From: Bog-473 sp035552395
Lineage (GTDB): Bacteria > Actinomycetota > Acidimicrobiia > Acidimicrobiales > RAAP-2
Direction: 5' to 3'
Length of the DNA stretch: 13,909 bases
Assembly: GCA_035552395.1 (NCBI GenBank)
Contig: DASZLL010000070.1
Coordinates: 1 to 13,909, forward strand
Made by a program: the position numbers and the translations under genes. Below, piece after piece: positions 1 to 5,785 of this stretch; the first letter of the stretch is position 1; each line of letters opens with the position of its first letter. The notes below the pieces were generated by a model that worked only from the letters and a program-made list of their open reading frames with translations, did not search any database and was not told the origin of the DNA.

Positions 1-180
1 GGTCATCAGATAGGAGTACGGCGTCTCCGAGTAGGCCTCGCGGAAGCGGCGGCTGAAGTGCGCCTGCGACATCAGGGCGGTGCGCGCCAGCGCCGCGACA
101 TCGAGCGGCTGGGCGTAGTCGCGATCCATCTGGTCGCGGGCCCGGCGCAGTCGACGCAGCTCGTCGATGTCCGGATTCAT
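1..180 (-). CDS. AraC-family transcriptional regulator, N-terminal HTH part (cut by window edge)
   Basis: Sixty codons are visible, starting at an ATG whose first base is 180 and running off the left edge. The protein begins MNPDIDELRRLRRARDQMD and continues with LDVAALARTALMSQAHFSRRF and ETPYSYLMT. This is the AraC/XylS DNA-binding pattern: a first helix-turn-helix with ALA.....S..HFSR.F, followed by the G/E-x-P-x-x-Y-L segment. The HTH sits at the very N-terminus instead of the usual C-terminal position. Some actinobacterial AraC-like proteins have this order and carry a ligand-binding or VOC/GyrI-like domain after the HTH, but that part is outside the window. The gene starts 49 bases after the stop of the VWA gene on the same strand, so it could be read through from it or have its own promoter. 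CAAAAT (NANNNT) lies 6 bases before the ATG. The target genes are unknown. Confidence 0.85.
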   Translation of the reverse strand, partial: MNPDIDELRRLRRARDQMDRDYAQPLDVAALARTALMSQAHFSRRFREAYSETPYSYLMT

Positions 181-229
181 GGGCCCATTTTGCCCAGTGC
201 GGGCAGGCACGACGCCCGGCACGGCGCGG

Positions 230-2236
230 CTAGCCGGCGGGGCGGAGGACGCGGCGGTGCTGGAGGAAGTCGACCAGAACGTACCCGCCGAGCGCGTCCG
301 GCGTCGTGTAGAAGGTGCGACCACCGTTGACCCGGGCGATCTGCTCCACGAAGGGGTAGTGGGTCCGCTGGAGGTCGAGGGCGAACGTGTTGATGACGAT
401 GCCGGCGCGGGTGCAGCGGATCACCTCTGCCATCGTGCGGCGCAGCGTCTCGGGGATCGGCGGGTAGTTGAACGTGACCTCGCCGTAGTCGTCGACGTGA
501 GCGGTCGGCTCGCCGTCGGTGACCACGATGATCTGCTTGGTGCCGTGCTGGTGCGCCAGCATGCGCCGCGAGAGCGCCAGCGCGTGCTGCAGGTTGGTGC
601 CGTAGACGTAGTCCCACATGGCGGTGGGGATCTCGTCGGGTCGGATCTCGCGCGCGATCTCGGAGAACCCGACGATGCCGAGGAAGTCGCGCGGGAACTT
701 GCTCGAGATGAGCGTCTGCAAGGCCATCGCCATGCGTTTCGCCGGTACGAAGTTGTCGCGCATCGGCATCGACATGGAGAGGTCGAGGCAGAGCACCGTG
801 GCCGAGCGCGAGAGCGCCTCGACCTCGACCACCTCGAAGTCCTCGGGCCGGAGCCGGACGGGCACGCCGGAGCCGCCGCGGCGCACCGCGTTGTGCACCG
901 TCGTCGACAGGTGCAGGTTGAGCGGGTCGCCGTACTCGTAGGTCTTGGTGGTTTCTTCGCGGTCGTGGCCCGAGCCCGTGCGCAGGGCCGAGTGGTCGCC
1001 GATGCGGTCCTTGTTGATCTGGCCGAACAGGTCGGCCAAGGCCTTTTGGCCGAGGCGCCGGACGCCGCGCGGGGTGAGCTCGATGCTGCCGCCGTGCTGC
1101 TCGATCAGGCCGGCGTCGGCCAGGGACTTGGTCAGGTTGGCCAGGCGGTCGAGGGCGCGCGCCGCGTCCTCGCCCATGTGCTGCTTGACCTGATCGAGGT
1201 CGATCTCGCCGAGGGCGGCCGGGGTGGAGGCGGACTGGAGCACCTCTTCCATGCGGTCGAGCTGGCCGAGCTGGGTCGCCAGGTCGGTGGCCCGGTCGAG
1301 GCTCATCGGGCCCTCGCCGCTGAACTCGTACGAGCGCTGCCACCCGGCCTCGGGGAAGGCGCGCTGGAGGTTCTGGGCCAAGCGGTCGACCTGCCAGCGC
1401 AGGTCCATGTCCTCGAGCACGGCCTCCATCAGCCCGCGCAGCTGCGCCTGCTGCTCGGGGCTGAGGGAATTCCACACGGCCTGGGCGGCGGCCATGCGCT
1501 CGGCCAGTTGCTCGAGCAGCTCGTCGAGGTTCTGCGGATTGCCCGGGAACATGTCGCCGAACTGCTCCATGAAGTCCTCGAACGTCGGGTCGAGATCCTC
1601 GCCGCTCTCGCGCTGTTCGAGCATGCGGTTGAGCGCGTCGTAGGCGTCGCGCATGCGCGCCATCTGCTCGGAGTCCATGTTCGACAGCGCCTCGGACGCG
1701 CCCTCGAAGAAGGTGTCGGCCATCTCCCGGCGGAGCTCTTCGACCAGCTCTTCGAACTTCTCGCGGGCCTCGCTGGACACGAAGTCGTAGTGCTGCATCG
1801 ACTGGATGCGCCCCGCCGGCTCGTCGGGTTGGAGGTCGAGCGCCATGCGGCGCTCGGTGGCCACGTCGTTGGTGACCTCCTGGCGGCGCTCGTCGCCCGA
1901 GGTGCCCGCCTCGTCGACGAGATCGTCGATGGCGGCGCGCTCGTCCTGCTCGATCTCGTCGAGCCGCTGGCCGAGCTCGGCCATGCGCCCGTCGGGGTCG
2001 CCCTCGGCGAGCATCTCCTGGCGGCGGCGGCGCAGTTGGTCGAGGAGGTCCCGCAGGCCCGCCACCTCGTCGCCGTCGGCCGTGCGAAAGCCGCTGCGCA
2101 GCAGCCGCCGCAGGGCGTCGTCCAGATCACCACCAGCGAGAAGGTCGTCCGCCAGGCCGGCCAGCAGGTCGTCGGGGTCCAGGTCGGCGAATTCCTGGGT
2201 GCCGTCCCATTCCTTGTAGTCGTAGCGGGCGCTCAT
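230..2236 (-). CDS. VWA (MIDAS) domain protein, partner of the adjacent ChlI/MoxR-like ATPase
   Basis: A 668-residue protein starting MSARYDYKEW at the ATG at 2236, ending in TAG. The open frame continues upstream into the ATPase gene, but only from this Met onwards does it read as a normal acidic protein; upstream it is an Arg/Pro-rich shadow. Residues 20-290 are acidic, helical and probably partly coiled-coil. Residues about 370-400 look like a winged-helix segment (AGLIEQHGGSIELTPRG). The C-terminal VWA domain (about 478-655) has an intact MIDAS: D485-L-S487-M-S489, T547 in YGTNLQHAL, and D574 in VVTDGEPT. Family knowledge: such VWA proteins act with AAA+ ATPases of the ChlI/MoxR type, as ChlD does with ChlI; the mycobacterial Rv0958/Rv0959 pair is similar in order and size. 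It lies 29 bases after the ATPase stop, so the two are almost surely cotranscribed. No membrane segments are seen; likely cytoplasmic. The client is unknown; a true Mg-chelatase role is not supported by the neighbourhood. Confidence 0.88.
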   Translation of the reverse strand: MSARYDYKEWDGTQEFADLDPDDLLAGLADDLLAGGDLDDALRRLLRSGFRTADGDEVAGLRDLLDQLRRRRQEMLAEGDPDGRMAELGQRLDEIEQDERAAIDDLVDEAGTSGDERRQEVTNDVATERRMALDLQPDEPAGRIQSMQHYDFVSSEAREKFEELVEELRREMADTFFEGASEALSNMDSEQMARMRDAYDALNRMLEQRESGEDLDPTFEDFMEQFGDMFPGNPQNLDELLEQLAERMAAAQAVWNSLSPEQQAQLRGLMEAVLEDMDLRWQVDRLAQNLQRAFPEAGWQRSYEFSGEGPMSLDRATDLATQLGQLDRMEEVLQSASTPAALGEIDLDQVKQHMGEDAARALDRLANLTKSLADAGLIEQHGGSIELTPRGVRRLGQKALADLFGQINKDRIGDHSALRTGSGHDREETTKTYEYGDPLNLHLSTTVHNAVRRGGSGVPVRLRPEDFEVVEVEALSRSATVLCLDLSMSMPMRDNFVPAKRMAMALQTLISSKFPRDFLGIVGFSEIAREIRPDEIPTAMWDYVYGTNLQHALALSRRMLAHQHGTKQIIVVTDGEPTAHVDDYGEVTFNYPPIPETLRRTMAEVIRCTRAGIVINTFALDLQRTHYPFVEQIARVNGGRTFYTTPDALGGYVLVDFLQHRRVLRPAG

Positions 2237-2265
2237 GCTGGTGCGGTGTGCGTGGTCGTGGTCCC

Positions 2266-3741
2266 TTACTTGCGGCCGCGGTAGAGGGCGCGGGCGCCCG
2301 AGGCGTCCTTGTTCAAGCGCTTGGTCAGGTGCAGCCCTTCGAGGAGGAACTCGAGGGCGCTCGCCATCAGCGCCGGCGACTCCGCCTCGATCGCCTCGGG
2401 GCCGGCCAGCTTGCGGGTCGGGGGCTCGAGCTCGGGCATGTCGGCGAGCACCGAGAGGTAGGCCGAGCTCGCCATGTCGTCGCCCACGTGCACCACGACC
2501 TGGTCGTGGAAGGCGCCGACGATGGACTGCGGGTCCTCGAGGGTGACACGCCGGCGGAAGACCGACAGCGTGGCCGCGGCCACCAGTTGGGCGACCACCT
2601 CCTCCTCGTGACCTTCCTCCATGGCCTCGACCTCGATCTTCCCCTGCGTCGAGGGGACCAGGGCGGAGAGGTCGCTGATCCGCGGCACCGCGACCGGCTC
2701 GCCCGTGCGCAGGGCACGCCGGACGGACGACGCCACCAGCGTCTCGTAGTTGGCGATCGACAGGCGGACCGAGACGCCACTGCGCTGGTTCAGGTGCGTG
2801 CTGCGCCGGGCCAGCTGGCTGATCTCGGCCACGATCTCCTTCATGAAGGGCAGCACGGTGACCGGCACGCCGGCCGAGGGCAGGTCGGCCTCGCCCTCCA
2901 TGATCTTGACCTCGGTCGTGGTCTCGAAGGGGTAGTGGGTGCGGATCTGCGCCCCGAAGCGGTCCTTCAGCGGGGTGATGATGCGGCCGCGGTTCGTGTA
3001 GTCCTCGGGGTTGGCGGTGGCGACGAGCATGACGTCGAGGGGTAGGCGGATGCGATGGCCGCGGATCTGCACGTCGCGCTCTTCGAGGATGTTGAGCAGG
3101 CCGACCTGGATGCGCTCGGAGAGGTCGGGCAACTCGTTGATGGCAAAGATGCCACGGTTCACGCGCGGGATGAGGCCGTAATGCAGCGCCATCTCGTCGC
3201 TGAGGTAGCGCCCCTCGGCGATCTTGATCGGGTCGACCTCGCCGATGAGGTCGGCGATGGAGGTGTCCGGCGTCGCCAGCTTCTCGCCGTAGCGCTGCGA
3301 GCGGTGGACCCACGCGATCGGCGTGGCCTCGCCGAGCTCCTCGACGCGGTCGAGCGCGTAGCGCGAGACGGGGTTGTAGGGGTCGTCGTTGATCTCGGAG
3401 CCGGCGACGATGGGCAACCACTCGTCGAGCAGGCCGACGAGTGAGCGGATGACGCGCGTCTTGGCCTGGCCGCGCTCACCCAGGAGGATGAGGTCGTGCC
3501 CGGCCAAGATGGCGTTCTCCAGCTGGGGCACCACGGTGTCCTCGAAGCCGAGGACACCCGGGACGAGCGAGGCGCCGGCGGCGATCGCCTTCTGCGTGTT
3601 GCGGCGCATCTCGTCGGCCACCGTCACCGACTCCCAACCCGAGGCGCGTAGGTCGGCCAGCGAGCTGGGGAGGTCCCGTGGCGGCACCATGGCGCCCGGG
3701 GGCGGGGTCGCGGAGGGATCGAGGGAAGAAGGACCGGCCAT
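2266..3741 (-). CDS. AAA+ ATPase of the magnesium chelatase ChlI / MoxR type
   Basis: A 491-residue protein, start ATG at 3741, stop TAA at 2266-2268. The Walker A loop is G88-ERGQAKT-95 (GxxGxxKT). The Walker B region is RGIFAINELPDL at 196-207, with the acidic pair reduced to N-E (E203), a variant common in this subfamily. Sensor 1 is MLVATANPEDY (N244), followed by the Arg-bearing DRFGAQIRTHYP segment. An insertion between Walker A and Walker B (about 112-190) contains DLIGEVDPIKIAEGR, typical of ChlI-like proteins. The protein couples ATP hydrolysis to remodelling of a partner, here most likely the VWA protein encoded directly downstream. MAGPSSLDPS at the N-terminus is low complexity; M18 or M45 could be alternative starts. 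The chosen ATG lies 6 bases after a -10-like TAGGCT on the minus strand, so the message may be leaderless. There are no chlorophyll or cobalamin genes nearby, so a general MoxR-like chaperone role is more likely than metal chelation. Confidence 0.9.
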   Translation of the reverse strand: MAGPSSLDPSATPPPGAMVPPRDLPSSLADLRASGWESVTVADEMRRNTQKAIAAGASLVPGVLGFEDTVVPQLENAILAGHDLILLGERGQAKTRVIRSLVGLLDEWLPIVAGSEINDDPYNPVSRYALDRVEELGEATPIAWVHRSQRYGEKLATPDTSIADLIGEVDPIKIAEGRYLSDEMALHYGLIPRVNRGIFAINELPDLSERIQVGLLNILEERDVQIRGHRIRLPLDVMLVATANPEDYTNRGRIITPLKDRFGAQIRTHYPFETTTEVKIMEGEADLPSAGVPVTVLPFMKEIVAEISQLARRSTHLNQRSGVSVRLSIANYETLVASSVRRALRTGEPVAVPRISDLSALVPSTQGKIEVEAMEEGHEEEVVAQLVAAATLSVFRRRVTLEDPQSIVGAFHDQVVVHVGDDMASSAYLSVLADMPELEPPTRKLAGPEAIEAESPALMASALEFLLEGLHLTKRLNKDASGARALYRGRK

Positions 3742-3747
3742 GGGCGA

Positions 3748-3772
3748 AGCCTAAACCCCGAACGTCTGGGGT
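3748..3772 (-). promoter_or_regulatory. Candidate promoter -10 and overlapping 18-bp dyad upstream of the ATPase gene
   Basis: On the minus strand TAGGCT (3753-3748) fits the actinobacterial -10 TANNNT and ends 6 bases before the ATG at 3741, placing +1 on or next to the start codon. Immediately upstream, 3755-3772 is an imperfect palindrome ACCCC-N2-ACGT-N2-GGGGT (14 of 18 positions symmetrical), located where a -35/spacer would be. No clear TTGACA is present, which would suit an activator-dependent promoter. Assignment by position and symmetry only. Confidence 0.35.
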
Positions 3773-3776
3773 GGCG

Positions 3777-3794
3777 CGGCGGCCGGGGCCGCCG
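3777..3794 (-). terminator. GC-rich hairpin after the LysR gene
   Basis: CGGCGGC (3777-3783) and GCCGCCG (3788-3794) form a perfect 7-bp stem with a 4-base loop, starting 7 bases past the LysR stop codon on the minus strand. There is no T-tract, so it may be a weak or Rho-assisted terminator, or just GC-rich coincidence. Confidence 0.35.
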
Positions 3795-3800
3795 GCGGGG

Positions 3801-4700
3801 TCAGCGGGCGGTGGCGGGGACGCCGTAACGGGCGGTGAGCTGGTCGGCCAACGCACGGGCGGGGCGCGCCAACGTGCGGTCGCCGCGCTGGGCCAGCGCG
3901 ACCGTCCGGCTCAGCTCGGGCCCGCGGAAGTGGATGCCGACCAGCGAACCGTCGCCGGGCAGCGCGATGGCGGGGACGACGGCCGCGCCGAGACCGGCGG
4001 CCACGAAAGAGAGGACACCCGCCATCTCGCCGCCCTCGCTCACCAGGTGCGGCTCCACTCCCGCGACGCGGCACGCGTCGAGGGTGACGGCGCGCAGGTC
4101 GTAGCCCTCACGGAACATGACCAGGTCCAGGCCGTCGAGGTCGCGGACGTGGACCTGGCGCCGCGCGGCGAAGGGGTGGTCGGGCGCGGTGGCGAGGACG
4201 AGCGGGTCGTCGAAGAGCGGCGTCGTGACCACGAGCGGGTCGGTCACCGGGAGCACGATGAGCGCGAGGTCCACCTCGCCCGCGGCCACCTGGGGCAACA
4301 ACTGGTGCGAACCCGCCTCGACGACCGAGAGGTCGATGCCCGGGTAGCTGTGGTGGAACTCGACGAGGGCGGGGGCCAGGGCGCTCGTGATCAGGCTGGG
4401 GGTGGCGCCGACGGCAAGGCGGCCCGCGGCCATGCCCGACAGCGCCCGGGCCTCGGCACCGGTGTCCTCCACGTCGGCCAGGACGCGCTGCATGAAGGGG
4501 AGGAGCGCGGCGCCGTCCGCGGTCAGGGTGACCGGGCCCTGACCCGGGCCCCGGTTGAAGAGCGACACGCCGAGCTCGGTCTCGAGCAGGCGGACCTGGC
4601 GGGACAGGCTCGGCTGGGCCAGATGCAGGCGGTCGGCCGCCCGGGTGAAGTTCCGCTCCTCGGCCACGGCCAGGGCGTAGGTCAGCTGGTGCAGCTGCAT
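3801..4700 (-). CDS. LysR-type transcriptional regulator, divergent from sdhCAB
   Basis: A 299-residue protein with textbook LysR-family layout. It starts MQLHQLTYALAVAEERNFTR at the ATG at 4700; the winged HTH (about 1-60) shows AADRLHLAQPSLSRQVRLLE and ELGVSLFNR, followed by a linker helix (about 60-90). The effector-binding domain (about 93-295) begins GRLAVGATPSL and contains the usual periplasmic-binding-protein-like repeats. Length is normal for the family (about 300). The gene is divergent from the succinate dehydrogenase operon across 235 bases, the classical arrangement for a LysR regulator and its target. An inverted repeat AGAGC-N5-GCTCT (4725-4739) lies in that region, centred near -66 from the predicted sdhC promoter start, where LysR recognition sites normally lie. 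Control of sdhCAB is therefore a reasonable inference, not shown. The effector cannot be predicted. LysR proteins usually also repress their own gene. Confidence 0.93.
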   Translation of the reverse strand: MQLHQLTYALAVAEERNFTRAADRLHLAQPSLSRQVRLLETELGVSLFNRGPGQGPVTLTADGAALLPFMQRVLADVEDTGAEARALSGMAAGRLAVGATPSLITSALAPALVEFHHSYPGIDLSVVEAGSHQLLPQVAAGEVDLALIVLPVTDPLVVTTPLFDDPLVLATAPDHPFAARRQVHVRDLDGLDLVMFREGYDLRAVTLDACRVAGVEPHLVSEGGEMAGVLSFVAAGLGAAVVPAIALPGDGSLVGIHFRGPELSRTVALAQRGDRTLARPARALADQLTARYGVPATAR

Positions 4701-4724
4701 GGTGGAGTTTCAGGTTAGCGGCTT

Positions 4725-4739
4725 AGAGCCTGACGCTCT
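4725..4739. promoter_or_regulatory. Candidate LysR operator in the lysR-sdhC intergenic region
   Basis: AGAGC (4725-4729) and GCTCT (4735-4739) form a perfect 5-bp inverted repeat with a 5-base spacer. An outer T-A pair two bases further out extends the symmetry with one mismatch. A second GCTCT occurs at 4749-4753, 14 bases on. The dyad centre (4732) is about 66 bases upstream of the predicted sdhC transcription start near 4798, matching the usual LysR recognition site position, and it lies 24 to 39 bases before the LysR start codon, where binding would also affect the regulator's own promoter. Confidence 0.45.
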
Positions 4740-4754
4740 GATAATGATGCTCTT

Positions 4755-4791
4755 TATGTCTTTGACGACCCTTCAGGTCGGCCCGTAGGGT
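4755..4791 (+). promoter_or_regulatory. Predicted sdhCAB promoter (TTGACG - 18 bp - TAGGGT)
   Basis: The -35 TTGACG is at 4762-4767 and the -10 TAGGGT at 4786-4791, with an 18-bp spacer; the predicted start is near 4798. That gives a leader of about 138 bases before the GTG of sdhC. The -35 is inside TATGTCTTTGAC (4755-4766), a 12-mer repeated exactly upstream of the second sdhC (13076-13087). The -10 is inside a 15-mer, CGGCCCGTAGGGTGC (4779-4793), that also occurs on the minus strand at 13008-13022, just before the DinB-like gene. Confidence 0.5.
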
Positions 4792-4862
4792 GCGACACAC
4801 GTGCGAGCTACACGGCGTCCCGGCGGGATTTTCGGGGTGCCGCCGACTCCGCCACCGCGTGC

Positions 4863-4879
4863 GCCGCTGCGGGAGCGGC
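4863..4879 (+). other. Hairpin in the sdhC 5' leader
   Basis: GCCGCT (4863-4868) and AGCGGC (4874-4879) form a perfect 6-bp stem with a 5-base loop, about 45 bases before the sdhC ribosome-binding site. The rest of the leader (about 4798-4935) shows no riboswitch consensus that I recognise. The hairpin could be a leader structure affecting translation or transcription, or chance in GC-rich DNA. Confidence 0.25.
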
Positions 4880-4935
4880 CTGAAATGATTTGGGCGGCCG
4901 CGACCCGCTGCACCGGCCCCACCGAGGAGGTCTGA

Positions 4936-5763
4936 GTGACGACGACGGTCGAGAGCGCAACCACTACTCCAGTGGTGATCGGAATGCAGCGGGGCGGGCC
5001 CGACGTCGCCACGCTGCGCCGGGACACCTGGTGGCTCCAGCCGGTGGTGACAGTGACGGTCCTCACCGCCTTCGTCATCTACTCGACGTGGGCCGCCTTC
5101 GTGGGCAAGGACTACTACGCCGGGACGGCGCTGCACCGGGACCTGATCTCCCCCTTCTACTCGCCGTGCATCGCCAATTCCTGTGTGGCCGGGAGCCACT
5201 CGTTCGGGACGCTCGGGATCTGGAACTTCTCGCCCGCGATCTTGATCCTCATCTTCCCGTTGGGATTCCGCCTCACCTGCTACTACTACCGCAAGGCCTA
5301 CTACCGGTCCTTCTGGTGGTCGCCGCCCGCGTGTTCGGTGGCCGACGCGCACGGCAGCTACAGCGGCGAGACCCGCTTCCCACTGATCCTGCAGAACATC
5401 CACCGGTACTTCTTCTGGATCCTCTTGATCTTCAACGCCATCCTCACCTACGACGCGGTGCTGTCGTTCCGCCAGCCCGGGGTGGGGATCGGCATCAGCG
5501 TCGGCACCGTGATCCTGTGTTTCAACGCCGCCTTCCTGTGGCTCTACAGCCTGTCGTGCCACGCCTGCCGGCACTTCTGCGGCGGCTCGGTGCGGTCGTT
5601 CGCCAAGCACCCGTGGCGGCACAAGCTCTGGAAGTTCGTGACGCCGTTGAACTCGCGCCACATGGTCTTCGCCTGGATCAGCCTGTGCGTCGTCGCGCTG
5701 AGCGACCTCTACGTGCGCTTGGTGGCGAGCGGGACCATCCACGACCCTGGCTTCCACTTCTAA
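4936..5763 (+). CDS. sdhC: Succinate dehydrogenase membrane anchor subunit (Sdh1 type, SdhC)
   Basis: A 275-residue polytopic membrane protein, GTG start at 4936 with a strong AGGAGG (4925-4930) five bases before it. Hydrophobic stretches near residues 35-55, 98-115, 155-175, 186-208 and 243-263 suggest five membrane spans, as in single-chain anchors that replace separate SdhC and SdhD. No separate SdhD is encoded. Conserved-looking residues include C78 and C83 (SPFYSPCIANSC), C115 (RLTCYYYRK), C133 (SPPACS), H156 (QNIHRY) and a striking C208-H209-A-C211-R-H213 motif at the end of span 4. The same residues are kept in the paralogue at the end of the window. Mycobacterial Sdh1 has been described as carrying a Rieske-type 2Fe-2S centre in its membrane domain; the CHACRH motif could hold such a centre here, which is inference. 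The anchor binds quinone and docks the SdhA-SdhB head. First gene of sdhCAB, 22 bases before sdhA. Confidence 0.9.
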   Translation: MTTTVESATTTPVVIGMQRGGPDVATLRRDTWWLQPVVTVTVLTAFVIYSTWAAFVGKDYYAGTALHRDLISPFYSPCIANSCVAGSHSFGTLGIWNFSPAILILIFPLGFRLTCYYYRKAYYRSFWWSPPACSVADAHGSYSGETRFPLILQNIHRYFFWILLIFNAILTYDAVLSFRQPGVGIGISVGTVILCFNAAFLWLYSLSCHACRHFCGGSVRSFAKHPWRHKLWKFVTPLNSRHMVFAWISLCVVALSDLYVRLVASGTIHDPGFHF

Positions 5764-5785
5764 GGGACGGGAGGAATTTCGTTCC

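Noticed and set aside
167..2284. Long plus-strand open frame (705 codons) opposite the VWA gene
   Set aside because: Its translation is Arg/Val/Glu/His-rich low complexity with no family motif; it mirrors the real minus-strand gene, as expected in GC-rich coding DNA.
2237..3421. N-terminal extension of the VWA gene frame up to 3421
   Set aside because: The upstream part overlaps the ATPase gene and translates to Arg/Pro-rich nonsense; the real protein starts at the ATG at 2236.
4798..4935. Riboswitch in the sdhC leader
   Set aside because: Only one short GC-rich hairpin is seen and no known aptamer consensus.
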